Part shown: one piece after another, positions 55,601 through 62,701 of the stretch
Layout: each line of letters starts with the position of its first letter
Numbering within the stretch: the stretch's first letter is position 1
Source: a virus
Direction: 5' to 3' (one strand)
DNA: 64,000 nt
IMG/VR virus record: IMGVR_UViG_3300037258_000590
Span: 146,384-210,383 of that record
Notes under the pieces: generated by a model
The model's database searches: none
What the model saw: the letters and a program-made list of their open reading frames with translations, nothing else
What the model was told of the DNA's origin: nothing
Translations under genes and position numbers: made by a program

Positions 55601-56273
55601 CGGCGTTCAGGTAATCCAGCAGCTGCCCGGCTTCTCCGGGGCTGGCCGCGGCCGGGCTCGGTGCCGCGGCGCCCTCAGCCAGGCCGGCGACCCAGCTTTC
55701 CGGCAGGGCGGCCAGCTCACCCGGGCGGGGAACCCTGCCTTCCAGCCGTACGCCGTCCGGGCCGTACCACGCGTACGCCGTGCCGGTCTCGTAGTGCGGT
55801 GACGGCGCGACGACGGCGTAGCGGTGATGCCGCTGGATGATCTCCGCATCAGGGCCGAGCTGGGCGGCGTAGCGCCGGGGCGGCACCCGGAAGAACCAGA
55901 TGCGGCTGGGCTGGCCCTGACCCCGCGCGGTGGAGGAGTACGTCGGCGGCAGCACTCCCCACTCGGTGATCCTGGCCGCCAGGGTGGCCGCGCCGTGCTT
56001 CGCGGCGCCGCCCTTGACGTACTCATCGACGTCGATGCCGATCACGCCGTCCGGCATCCGGAGCGCGATCGAGGCACCTGGCTGCTGTTCCGCCCAGTCC
56101 GCGATGTCTTCGGGTGCGGTGTCGCGGCCGTCCGCCCCGGTGAAGCCGCCGGGCGGCGGGAACTTGGCTTCCGGCGGCACCGGGATCACGCATTTCCACC
56201 CGGCCAGGAAATAATCCGCGCACGCGCTTTCGTATACTCCGGCTGGCGGGGCGAGGTTCTGAGCGTCGTTCAC
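52659..56273 (-). CDS. Primase-polymerase / SF3 helicase / 3'-5' exonuclease fusion, 1204 aa
   Basis: N-terminus (about 10-200): FLAGWKCVIPVPPEAKFPPP, GIDVDEY, SRIWFFRVP and RYAVVAPSPHYETGTAYAWY match the bifunctional primase-polymerase domain (catalytic Asp pair in GIDVDEY). Residues about 570-690: Walker A GDTDKGKTS, FIDEAPRTG, LILTANPEHEP, RRRVRLIPC of SF3/D5-type helicases. A low-complexity linker (about 830-940), partly from simple-sequence DNA (AHTRAHTHTHTHTHMQ), leads to CVDVEHTGFG, LHAHSAIADLI and RYAGSDVLDL (about 1020-1190), a DEDD 3'-5' exonuclease as normally fused to family A polymerases. GTG start at 56273 is uncertain. Confidence 0.8.
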   Translation of the reverse strand: MNDAQNLAPPAGVYESACADYFLAGWKCVIPVPPEAKFPPPGGFTGADGRDTAPEDIADWAEQQPGASIALRMPDGVIGIDVDEYVKGGAAKHGAATLAARITEWGVLPPTYSSTARGQGQPSRIWFFRVPPRRYAAQLGPDAEIIQRHHRYAVVAPSPHYETGTAYAWYGPDGVRLEGRVPRPGELAALPESWVAGLAEGAAAPSPAAASPGEAGQLLDYLNAEAGQVCTDMAHAAAAALAEVTAVQPGSRHDLMTRSIYELVQLSAEGHGGYGTVIAQLETLWNEMTAGEGRDRHAEFTEMITTAARKAVTAHGAVPQATDPCRVFGRGLPRFAPPAPDVPPGTDDDELPPPPEEPQSWSPWGDDGIGITPFDPQSGLDGMLGREVLGRTWPVLRYAPDAGAWIRRGPGKWDVIKGDLAKWGVDLVSVLMPPGDPDAAQGSPPRLQAERRKRFMSNTSANAVAGKMNAQVAAGQHPSAVELAALDTEREILWAGGRPYDLRNSDQGPAVSRWTDPGTPHLHSAGVVPELRPVPLWETFLAAVWPDAAVRAWALRILAISFTGYSDKALPILLGDTDKGKTSILMLLMSVLGSYAHVADARLLAPADRSHASIVYALRGRRLSFIDEAPRTGSLATERLKQITGGADLTGNRMGENPITFPTTHTLILTANPEHEPVLTDAAIRRRVRLIPCDGNPGAVRAARAAIGAEHGAPWRAEAPGVLALMMIEAARWLADPHSAGNEAAPDSAAQAALEIMTSQDLVLSWLREECEDSGRGTRSRDLYRAFTESCRSMQVNPATMPSETRWGRRLTELGYPPYKRTDANYRFLRIRPPQVFMPGPAALSGASGGSARPHGGSEPENGGFMDGSGPSPQPSMNGNTAGQTIHETIHMEGMEGKSTFIAHTRAHTHTHTHTHMQGGKGSTPHTPHPSIEPVPDPPAAENPGSSLAVTSPAVTEPAAGTAKARAQLRKAAEKAAKLAAAEGPVHQLPVIVARDPAGGPPLVVPCTPDEAVLLASQYLDGLCVDVEHTGFGPGRVEYKLRLIQAGGEHVAAVFDPDDPAQAEAVRGLLAQARTLHAHSAIADLIPLAWAGLADADSLWDRMVDSVLIAKLADPALAGSDESQLKKLSADLLGPYAVSPPAEVAKNALFKTGGWLVETKPQTPLERSGWAQVRKNCETFLRYAGSDVLDLAAVLRVLPRPPAG

Positions 56274-56442
56274 AGGGCCCCCGGGCTCTGGCAGGAATAG
56301 GACCTGTCCCGGCGGGGTATCGTGTATACGCTAGATTCCTCGCAGGGAAGGATGTTCCGGGCACTTACCGGCCGGGACCCGCAACGGCAGTGGCGAATCC
56401 CGGCCGGCCCGGATCCTGGTCCGCGCGCCCTCGGCGTGATCG
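56274..56442 (-). promoter_or_regulatory. Promoter/leader region of the primase fusion
   Basis: 169 bases without a credible gene. Reading leftwards: CTAGCGTATACACGATACCC contains a -10-like TATACA and the palindrome GTATAC; GAGCCCGGGGGCCCT precedes the GTG. TGTATACGC also occurs at 28953. A rightward ORF here (from 56322) has no ribosome site and is rejected. Confidence 0.45.
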
Positions 56443-56661
56443 TCACCGGCCGCTCCCCGCCTTCGCCTGCTGCCTGGATGTTCCCGGCTCCGGCTGGAGC
56501 TGCGTGTACGCGTCGCGGCGGTCCGCGTGCAGGTAATCCCAGAGCACGTGCCCGGTCCGGCTCACGCACGGCATCCCTGCTCGCGCCTGGCAGTACCAGC
56601 AGGGCACCGCCGCGATGATCGCCGCCCGGCTCTGCGCAGCCCGCGACGGGTACCTAGCCAT
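56443..56661 (-). CDS. Cys/His-containing small protein with repeat tail, 72 aa
   Basis: ATG 56661 overlaps the previous stop. RAAIIAAVPCWYCQARAGMP C, VSRTGHVLWDYLHADRRDAY suggest a compact zinc-type domain (C-x-x-C and two His). Ends in QPEPGTSRQQAKAGSGR; the PEPGTSRQQAKA tail is shared with the next gene upstream and lies next to the hexamer repeat, suggesting a shared, possibly variable tail. Confidence 0.65.
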   Translation of the reverse strand: MARYPSRAAQSRAAIIAAVPCWYCQARAGMPCVSRTGHVLWDYLHADRRDAYTQLQPEPGTSRQQAKAGSGR

Positions 56662-56879
56662 CAGCTCCCCGCCTTCGCCTTCGCCTTCGCCTTCGCCTTC
56701 GCCTTCGCCTTCGCCTTCGCCTTCGCCTTCGCCTTCGCCTTCGCCTTCGCCTGCTGCCTGGATGTTCCCGGCTCCGGCCGGAACAGCACGCGGCAGCGCG
56801 GGCACCAGATCTTGCCGCAGTCCGGGCACCGCCACCAGCCGGCCGCGGCGTATGTCCCGCACTCACGGTGAACAGTCAT
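56661..56879 (-). CDS. Zinc-ribbon-like protein with (Lys-Ala) repeat tail, 72 aa
   Basis: ATG overlaps the RuvC-like stop. RCPDCGKIWCPRCRVLF (C-x-x-C ... C-x-x-C) gives one zinc ribbon, then PEPGTSRQQA followed by a Lys-Ala run (13 GCCTTC units on the + strand) ending in GS. Hexamer copy changes would alter tail length without frameshift. Tail basicity suggests DNA or RNA contact, unproven. Confidence 0.7.
   Translation of the reverse strand: MTVHRECGTYAAAGWWRCPDCGKIWCPRCRVLFRPEPGTSRQQAKAKAKAKAKAKAKAKAKAKAKAKAKAGS
56671..56748 (-). repeat. 13 x GCCTTC simple-sequence repeat
   Basis: Perfect hexamers from 56671 to 56748, flanked by GCCTGCTGCCTGGATGTTCC (56749-56768), which also occurs at 56465-56484 where the array has only one unit. 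Lies in the C-terminal codons of the 72-aa gene at 56661-56879. Confidence 0.95.
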
Positions 56880-57388
56880 CAGCTCCTCGCCTCCCGGGCC
56901 GTGCGCCACACCGCGGACAGCGGGTCGGGCAGCCCGCATTCCTCGCAGGCGGTAAACAGTGCATGACGCGCGGCATCACGGGCGTCGGTGAATTTCTCGG
57001 TCGGGGCGGCCAGGCCCGCCACGGCCAGGCGCCGGCCGGTGGCCCAGGGCTTGACCAGCCCGGCGGGCCTGGCCCGGACCGGCACCCCGGCACCCGCGAG
57101 CACCACGGTCAGCTCGGAGATCACCGCGTTCATCGCGGCGGTACTGACCCCGCGCAGGGACTGGGACCGGCCCCTGGCCACGAACGCCTCTATCCCGGCC
57201 GCGCGTACCAGGCGCCCGTACGGCGTGCTCAGCAGCAGCGCCAGCAGCTTCGGGGCCATGCTCGCGGTGCATTCCAGGGCCAGGCACTCAGCAAGCTCCA
57301 GGGACTCGCGATCCCAGGCGGCCAGCAGCAGCCCGGTGGTCGGGCCCGGGTCGGCACCCAGGACCGCCACCTCGCGGACGCCTGCCAT
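56879..57388 (-). CDS. RuvC-like Holliday-junction resolvase, 169 aa
   Basis: VAVLGADPGPTTGLLLAAW is the first RuvC motif (D-x-G-x-x-x-G), SLELAECLALECTAS carries the Glu segment, IEAFVARGRSQSL the second acidic region and TDARDAARHAL the C-terminal Asp pair, as in phage RuvC-like resolvases. It resolves branched DNA before packaging. ATG overlaps the preceding gene's stop. Sequence is shorter than host RuvC, normal for phages. Confidence 0.8.
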   Translation of the reverse strand: MAGVREVAVLGADPGPTTGLLLAAWDRESLELAECLALECTASMAPKLLALLLSTPYGRLVRAAGIEAFVARGRSQSLRGVSTAAMNAVISELTVVLAGAGVPVRARPAGLVKPWATGRRLAVAGLAAPTEKFTDARDAARHALFTACEECGLPDPLSAVWRTAREARS

Positions 57389-58260
57389 CAGTGCATCACC
57401 GCCACGATGGTCAGGGCGGCCACGAGCCAGAACAGCACGGCGGACAGCAGCACGGCCAGCCGCGGGTCCGGGTACGGGTACGGGTAAGCAGGGCCGCCGC
57501 ACCGCCGGCAGCTCCCGTCGCTGATGAACCGCTGCCGCCTGCCGCCGTGATCGCAGGTACCCGCCAGCCGCGTAAAACCGGGCGCTGACCGTGACGCGTG
57601 CCGGACCTGCGGCGCCGGGGGCACCGTGATGACCCCGCCGGGCAGGTCGCCGGTCAGCGTGATCAGCTCACCGTAGGTTGCCGCGGACGCTGCCGCCTCG
57701 ATCCGCTCGTCCAGCTCGCCGGTGCCCAGCCGCCCGTCTCCCGCGGCCTGCCGCAGCAGCTCGATCACGTTGTCGCGATCCGCATGCGATACGCGCAGCG
57801 CGGCGCCGGGCACCGTCCCGGCTGGCTCAGGCGCTTGCTGCCTTGCGGGCTGCTCAGGCCCGGCTGACGCGGTTACGGCGATAGTCCTGGCGTGCGCTAC
57901 GGTACCCTGGCCGCCGTGCGCGGTGACCGTGACGCTGTTCCCGGCGAACACGGAGCTGGCACCTGCGGCTTCCACGGCGCTGGCGGGGCGGGGTTCGCGG
58001 TACGCCGGGAATGCCGGGCAGCCCGGGGCGTGGGCCAGGTTCACCTGGAAGGACCCTCTCGCCTCCTGGACGTACACCTGCGGTGAGCAGGCACAGCCGG
58101 GTGCCGCGGCGCAGGCGGCGATCCCGGCGAGTGTCACCGTGTAACCCCGCGGGTCCGGGAAGCTTCCGGCCTGAGCCGCAGGTACCCAGACGCCAGGCCG
58201 TACCTCGGTTACTTCTAGCAGGGAGCTGCCGTCCGGGGACTGCAGGTAGTGCGGGATCAT
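57388..58260 (-). CDS. DUF1707-containing membrane protein, 290 aa
   Basis: Residues about 155-207 (RVSHADRDNVIELLRQAAGD; GRLGTGELDERIEAAASAA) match DUF1707, a short helical domain in actinobacterial membrane and signalling proteins; CRRCGGPAY follows, then a membrane helix (LAVLLSAVLFWLVAALTIVA) near the end. N-terminal ~130 residues (CSPQVYVQEARGSFQVNLAH) are extra. Such a domain in a replication block is unusual; it may tether replication or lysis factors to the membrane. Confidence 0.75.
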   Translation of the reverse strand: MIPHYLQSPDGSSLLEVTEVRPGVWVPAAQAGSFPDPRGYTVTLAGIAACAAAPGCACSPQVYVQEARGSFQVNLAHAPGCPAFPAYREPRPASAVEAAGASSVFAGNSVTVTAHGGQGTVAHARTIAVTASAGPEQPARQQAPEPAGTVPGAALRVSHADRDNVIELLRQAAGDGRLGTGELDERIEAAASAATYGELITLTGDLPGGVITVPPAPQVRHASRSAPGFTRLAGTCDHGGRRQRFISDGSCRRCGGPAYPYPYPDPRLAVLLSAVLFWLVAALTIVAVMH

Positions 58261-58448
58261 GTTCCTATACCTCTATTCCCCAGGCCGGCGTGCCAGGCTT
58301 CCCGTACGGCCCGCACCTCGGCGGCCGGGAACCGGGACCGGATACCGATGAGCCGGCAGCGCGGCGCACGGCGAGCGCGATCACAGCGCGCCCCCGGGCG
58401 CTGCGCCGGAGCAGCAGGTGCCGCAGACCGCTGATCCTGACGCGCCAT
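58257..58448 (-). CDS. Small basic protein, about 63 aa
   Basis: The frame ends with an ATGA overlap onto the DUF1707 gene, which argues for translation; CRLIGIRSRFPAAEVRAVRE then AWHAGLGNRG look natural. Start ATG 58448 is one of several options and overlaps the previous gene. Unrecognised. Confidence 0.45.
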   Translation of the reverse strand: MARQDQRSAAPAAPAQRPGARCDRARRAPRCRLIGIRSRFPAAEVRAVREAWHAGLGNRGIGT

Positions 58449-58575
58449 GGCACGCGCACCCGCCGTCACAGCCCTTGAAGACGATTTTCGGCCCCGGGCA
58501 GGCGTGGCAGCCGCTGTCGCGGGGCTCACCGCATACCGGGCAGATCTGCGGGTCCCGCGGCGGGGCCATGGTCAT
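58381..58575 (-). CDS. Cys-rich zinc protein, 64 aa
   Basis: ATG overlaps the previous stop. ICPVCGEPRDSGCHACPG, then GCDGGCACHG and CGTCCSG: at least four Cys pairs, likely one or two zinc sites. Ends Gly/Ala-rich. Unknown role, probably nucleic-acid or protein adaptor. Confidence 0.7.
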   Translation of the reverse strand: MTMAPPRDPQICPVCGEPRDSGCHACPGPKIVFKGCDGGCACHGASGSAVCGTCCSGAAPGGAL

Positions 58576-59696
58576 AGTTCCTCCCCGGCGGACGTGACCG
58601 GTGGTGATCCGGGCTGAGCCGGGACCCGGCTGCGTGCCTTGGCCAGCGCTTTGAGGAACACGCACCAGGTCTCGTCCGGGTCCTTGGTGATCGACTGGAT
58701 GCCCAGCAGCCCGGCCACGACGGTATCGCCCAGCTCACCCAGGATGGTGCTGTCGTCGCCGGTGACGCCTTTGCGCGGGTTGCCCCCGGAAGCCAGGTTC
58801 AGCGCGTCTACGGCCTCCTGGCCTTCGGAGGCAGGACCGCCCGCGATCCGCCGCCACCGGTTGGCCAGCTTGCTGGCCGGGTGGTCGCCCCGGTAGATCT
58901 CCGGTGCGGCGGCGTCCAGGTGCGCGTCGACAAGATCGATGTCGGCCAGGATGGCGCTGATGCCAGGGTCGCGCCAGGGCCCGGCCAGGCCGGGGTCAGC
59001 CGCCCAGGGCCCGGCCAGGCCGGGGTCAGCCGCCCAGGGCCGCGCAGGGGTGCCGGAGATCTGCCGCGCCCAGTCCGCGAGCAGTCCCGGGACGGTCAGG
59101 TCTGCTTCGGTGCGGCCGTCTTCGCTGCAGAAGGCGTGGCACGGGTCGTGCAGCGGCTGGACAGCGCAGTTGGCCCCTCCGGTGTGGGTCAGCCCCGCTG
59201 CGCTGTCCGCTCCTGGCGGAAGCTGGCTGGCGGGCAGGTCATCGAACTGCGCCGGCTCGGGCGACGAGCGCCGCCGGGCGCGGGCAGCTTCCGGACCGGG
59301 GCACCGGACCGGGAGGGCGCGTGCTGGCGGCCACGGCTCGATCCGGAACCCGCCGGGCCCGGCCCTGAGCTGGTGATCACCGATGACGTACCGGTAGCCC
59401 TGGCCGGGCACGCCCGCGATCTCGGCCGCGTGCCCGGCTGCCTCCCGGTCGTAGCCGAGCCGCCGCAGTTCGATGACGGCCTGCTCGGCGCCCATCTCCA
59501 GCAGCGTGCCGGCCGGAGCCCCGGTGCCGTCGCCTGTCCAGGCCTGCGGGGTCAGCTGGAACCCGTTTTCCTCGTCCCAGGTGAGCAGGTGCCGCGCTAG
59601 CGGGCAGCGGCCGGTTTCCATGGCGGCCTGCATGTGCCGGGCGCTGCGGCTGTAGCCGCGGCGGCGCAGCGCGTCGATCGTATCGGCGGCGTTCAC
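58572..59696 (-). CDS. Hypothetical protein with internal repeat, 374 aa
   Basis: GTG at 59696 is preferred to the long upstream extension of the same frame, which is Arg/Gly noise overlapping the SNF2 gene. ADTIDALRRRGYSRSARHMQ and LDRGRRLGYDREAAGHAAEI-like helices (VIELRRLGYDREAAGHAAEI) occur twice in style; a 30-bp repeat gives AADPGLAGPW twice (58974-59033). Acidic helical C-terminus (AILADIDLVDAHLDAAAPEI) and LGELGDTVVAGLLGIQSITK. Unrecognised; the GYxR pattern also appears in the 144-aa protein at 59693. Confidence 0.75.
   Translation of the reverse strand: MNAADTIDALRRRGYSRSARHMQAAMETGRCPLARHLLTWDEENGFQLTPQAWTGDGTGAPAGTLLEMGAEQAVIELRRLGYDREAAGHAAEIAGVPGQGYRYVIGDHQLRAGPGGFRIEPWPPARALPVRCPGPEAARARRRSSPEPAQFDDLPASQLPPGADSAAGLTHTGGANCAVQPLHDPCHAFCSEDGRTEADLTVPGLLADWARQISGTPARPWAADPGLAGPWAADPGLAGPWRDPGISAILADIDLVDAHLDAAAPEIYRGDHPASKLANRWRRIAGGPASEGQEAVDALNLASGGNPRKGVTGDDSTILGELGDTVVAGLLGIQSITKDPDETWCVFLKALAKARSRVPAQPGSPPVTSAGEEL
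58974..59033 (-). repeat. 30-bp tandem repeat, two copies
   Basis: CAGGGCCCGGCCAGGCCGGG then GTCAGCCGC repeated; encodes AADPGLAGPW twice in frame, so copy number would change protein length by ten residues. Confidence 0.85.
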
Positions 59697-60127
59697 GGGG
59701 CCTGCCTTTGCGTGTAGTCGCGGCACCAGATCGTGATTTCCATGGTGAATACGGTCCGCCCCGCGGAGGTGCGGGCGGACACGGAACCTTCGCAGACGAT
59801 CACCAGGTCCGCGTCCGCGCCGTACAGGAGCTGCCCGGCGGTCAGGGCGTTCTCGCGCAGGCCCGGCAGGCTGGCCGCGCTGGCCGTCACGATCAGGACG
59901 TGCGGCCCGGCCTGCCTGGTCTCCAGCTGGAATGTGCGGGCGCCGTGCTCGTACTGCACGTCGTGCTGGCCGAGCGTGAACGAGCCGTGCTCCCGGGCTC
60001 TGGCTGGCGCTTCGCGGGCCAGGCCCGGGTCGTAGCCCAGGCGGGCCAGCGCGATGGTGATCTCGGCCGCGCACAAGCCTGCGCGGGCTGCCGGGAAGCC
60101 CGCGGCAAGATCTGTCACCCTGTTCAT
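59693..60127 (-). CDS. Hypothetical protein, 144 aa
   Basis: ATG with GACAGGAGACGATC upstream, a full-strength site between the SNF2 gene and its downstream neighbour. Helical and beta segments (AAEITIALARLGYDPGLARE; VLIVTASAASLPGLRENALT; LVIVCEGSV). Its GYDPGLARE resembles GYDREAAGH in the next protein. Unknown. Confidence 0.75.
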   Translation of the reverse strand: MNRVTDLAAGFPAARAGLCAAEITIALARLGYDPGLAREAPARAREHGSFTLGQHDVQYEHGARTFQLETRQAGPHVLIVTASAASLPGLRENALTAGQLLYGADADLVIVCEGSVSARTSAGRTVFTMEITIWCRDYTQRQAP

Positions 60128-60151
60128 GATCGTCTCCTGTCTGGTGTCCTG

Positions 60152-62035
60152 CTACTTGATGCCGCCGAGGATGTCTTTGACCAGCCGCCGGTCCCGTACG
60201 AACTGGCCGAGCATGCCGGCCTTTTCCCGGAGGCGCTGCCTTACCCTGTCTTCCACCGTCCCGCGGGCCACCACGTCGATGATCTCCACGCAGTCGTGCT
60301 CCTGGCCGAGCCGGTGCGCCCGGTCTTCGGGCTGCGTGCCGTGATCCAGCTCCCAGTCCCGTTGCAGGAACACCACTGTGCTGGCCGCGGTCAGCGTGAT
60401 CCCGGTGCCGCCGACTTTGGCCATGGCCACGATGACGTCCAGCTTGCCCGCCTGGAATTCCCCGATCGCGGCCTGCCGGGTCCGGTTCGTGATGCCGCCG
60501 CCGATCCCGGCGATGTACCCGGTCCGGTAGCCGGCGTCCTGGCAGTATTTCCCGGTGATCATGGCCAGCTGCCGGGACGCGGTAAAGCACACGACCTGCT
60601 GGCCGGGCCGTTCGGCCATGATGCCCAGCAGCGACTCGGCCTTCCAGCTCGGCGCTTTCAGCGTGACCGCGTATTTCGCCGTCATCAGGCCGGTCACCGG
60701 GTCCAGCTCCTCGGTGCGGGTCACGTCGGCCGCGGAGCTGGCCAGCTGGGACAGCCGCATCAGCTGGACCAGGACCGACATGACCGGCAGCTCATCGCCG
60801 TCTGGCAGCTGGGCCAGCATGTCCTCCTCCATGCTCCGGTACGCCTTGACCCACTCGTCCGGGATCTCGGGCTTGCGCACCGAGTAGATCTTCGGCGGCA
60901 GCTGCGGCAGCACGTCGGCTTTAGCCACCCGTCGCATCTGCCGGTCCATGATCGCGAAGAACTCGGTCTCGGCGGCCGGGTTCAGGCCGGTGATCCGCTC
61001 GTTGTACTCATCGGTGATCCGGGCGCAGAACCTGGCCACCATCCGCTCTTTGGACGGCCAGGAGGCCGGGTCCATCGCTTCCAGCATCGGGTGCACGTCA
61101 CCCGTGTCGTGCTTGATCCCGGTACCGGACAGGCCGGTGACGGTGGCGGCATGCCGGGCGACCCGGCGCAGCGCGAGGGACTGCTTGCTCGCGTTGTTCA
61201 TCGTCAGGTGGAATTCGTCCGCGGTCACCGCCGCCGGGCGCAGCCTTACCAGCGGGCCGCGCATGTCCGCGGCGTCGATCCGGAGTGTCGCGTACGTGGT
61301 GATGAACACGGACTCGCCGGGGGGCGGCCCCTTCGGCCGCTCTGCCCTGCCGAACCGCTGCGGTCCCCGGTGCAGGACAGGTTCCGGCCAGTCCAGCCCC
61401 CAGGCCGCGATCTCATCGATCCAGGCCTGCCCGACTTCCCAGGACGGCACGACGATGAGCAGCGGGAAAATCCCGGTACCTGCCTTGCGGCGAGCCTGCA
61501 GGCCGAGCAGCATCGTAGCCGTCTTGCCCACCCCCGGGTCATCCAGGAGCAGGAATTTTCCTTCGGCGGCGATCTGCGCGGCACCGTCCAGCTGGTAGTC
61601 CCGCGGGGTCCGGGTCACCCAGGGCGGGTACAGCCCGGCGGGCAGCGGCGGAACCGGGCTGGTCTGGCGGACCGTCTCGGCGATGGTCCACTCGGCCAGC
61701 CGCGGCTGCGGTTCCCAGGAGAACCCCGGGTAGCCGTTGAAGCTGAACCCGAGCTGGACGACCGTCGCCCAGGTGGCGGGCACGATCGCCGCATCGGTAG
61801 GACGCCCGTCCTCCTGCACCAGCTTGACGGCCGGGGTCAGGGTGCGCAGCCGCGCCGCTATCTGGTCCAGCTCCCAGTCGTCCCCTTGAGCCACCAGGAC
61901 AATTGACTGATTATCAGGGGTCAGCTCACCGAACAGGACCGCTACCACGTCAGGACCAGCTCCCGGCCGGCGGAGCACGTGCACCACGGGCCTCGCCGTG
62001 CTTCCCGGCGCCGCTGCCGGAATCCTCTGAGCCAT
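60152..62035 (-). CDS. SNF2-family DNA helicase/translocase, 627 aa
   Basis: Motif I DDPGVGKTATMLLG, Ia LIVVPSWEVGQAWIDEI, II TADEFHLTMNN (DEFH, not DEAH), III VTGLSGTGI, IV VVCFTASRQLAM, V VGGTGITLTAAS and VI QPEDRAHRLGQ define an SNF2-type ATPase, the group common in phages for replication, recombination or chromatin remodelling. N-terminal ~120 residues are a distinct alpha/beta part. Start 62035 is inferred; the ribosome site is weak. Confidence 0.85.
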   Translation of the reverse strand: MAQRIPAAAPGSTARPVVHVLRRPGAGPDVVAVLFGELTPDNQSIVLVAQGDDWELDQIAARLRTLTPAVKLVQEDGRPTDAAIVPATWATVVQLGFSFNGYPGFSWEPQPRLAEWTIAETVRQTSPVPPLPAGLYPPWVTRTPRDYQLDGAAQIAAEGKFLLLDDPGVGKTATMLLGLQARRKAGTGIFPLLIVVPSWEVGQAWIDEIAAWGLDWPEPVLHRGPQRFGRAERPKGPPPGESVFITTYATLRIDAADMRGPLVRLRPAAVTADEFHLTMNNASKQSLALRRVARHAATVTGLSGTGIKHDTGDVHPMLEAMDPASWPSKERMVARFCARITDEYNERITGLNPAAETEFFAIMDRQMRRVAKADVLPQLPPKIYSVRKPEIPDEWVKAYRSMEEDMLAQLPDGDELPVMSVLVQLMRLSQLASSAADVTRTEELDPVTGLMTAKYAVTLKAPSWKAESLLGIMAERPGQQVVCFTASRQLAMITGKYCQDAGYRTGYIAGIGGGITNRTRQAAIGEFQAGKLDVIVAMAKVGGTGITLTAASTVVFLQRDWELDHGTQPEDRAHRLGQEHDCVEIIDVVARGTVEDRVRQRLREKAGMLGQFVRDRRLVKDILGGIK

Positions 62036-62044
62036 GTCATGGCG

Positions 62045-62365
62045 CTAAGCCCCGGTGGCGTTGATGATGTCGGCGATCTCATCCGGGCTCTGGCCGTAGC
62101 CGGGCGGTCGCGCGGGCTCAGCCGGAGGCTGCGGGAGCCAGGGCCGGCAGTCGCCGGCGCGCGCGTACCAGCGGGTGCACATCGGCTGGCCTGGCGGCAG
62201 CCCGTGCACGGCCAGCGGCGCGCTGCCGTCCAGGACCTGGACCACGCCGGGCGGGGCAGCCCCTTCATGGCATTCCGGGCAGCCGCAGTGGGCTTCGCGG
62301 GTCATCGTGCTCTCGGCGCTGGCGCGGATACCGCAGTGATGCCCGCATTCAAGGGTAATGCTCAT
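62045..62365 (-). CDS. Small Cys/His protein, 106 aa
   Basis: ATG overlaps the previous stop (ATGA). ITLECGHHCGIRASAESTMT and HCGCPECHEG contain several Cys and His, a plausible zinc site. C-terminus PPGYGQSPDEIADIINATGA. Followed 9 bases later by the SNF2 gene. Unrecognised. Confidence 0.65.
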   Translation of the reverse strand: MSITLECGHHCGIRASAESTMTREAHCGCPECHEGAAPPGVVQVLDGSAPLAVHGLPPGQPMCTRWYARAGDCRPWLPQPPAEPARPPGYGQSPDEIADIINATGA

Positions 62366-62622
62366 AGCGGCAGCCGCCCTGCTCGCGCCAGCCAGCCGCG
62401 CACCCGGGCTTCGATCCGGCCGGCGATCTCGAACGGCCACAGCACGGCAGGCAGCTCACGGGTCTGGCGGGGCGGCTGTCCGGGGGCAGCGGCCTGGCGG
62501 TGACCGCAGTGCGGGCCTGTGCAGCGGGGAGCGGCCGTCCAGTACGGCGTGCGGTGATCGCAGGGCGGGCGGCCCCGGAAGCTTCCGGGATGCAGGCGCT
62601 TGATGGCGGCGGCAATGGTCAT
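62362..62622 (-). CDS. Hypothetical Cys/His protein, 86 aa
   Basis: ATG after CCGGGAGTAACCAGATC. RPPCDHRTPYWTAAPRCTGP HCGHR contains Cys and His that may bind zinc, then a helical basic end (WPFEIAGRIEARVRGWLARA). Unknown. Confidence 0.7.
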   Translation of the reverse strand: MTIAAAIKRLHPGSFRGRPPCDHRTPYWTAAPRCTGPHCGHRQAAAPGQPPRQTRELPAVLWPFEIAGRIEARVRGWLARAGRLPL

Positions 62623-62701
62623 GATCTGGTTACTCCCGGGTACGGAGACAGGTCCGGCCGGGGTACGGGATAGCCCGCGTCCCCGGCCGGAACGGCGGGC
62701 G

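Noticed and set aside
56322-56618. Rightward ORF starting at the TGTATACGC site
   Set aside because: No ribosome site, opposite real leftward genes, and it reads the simple-sequence flanks.
59697-60590. Long N-terminal extension of the 374-aa gene
   Set aside because: The extension lies inside the SNF2 and 144-aa genes and is Arg/Gly/His noise; GTG 59696 overlaps the neighbour's stop and gives a normal protein.
59708-61906. 732-aa rightward ORF opposite the SNF2 gene and its neighbour
   Set aside because: Shadow of well-supported leftward genes; low-complexity composition; no domain or ribosome site.
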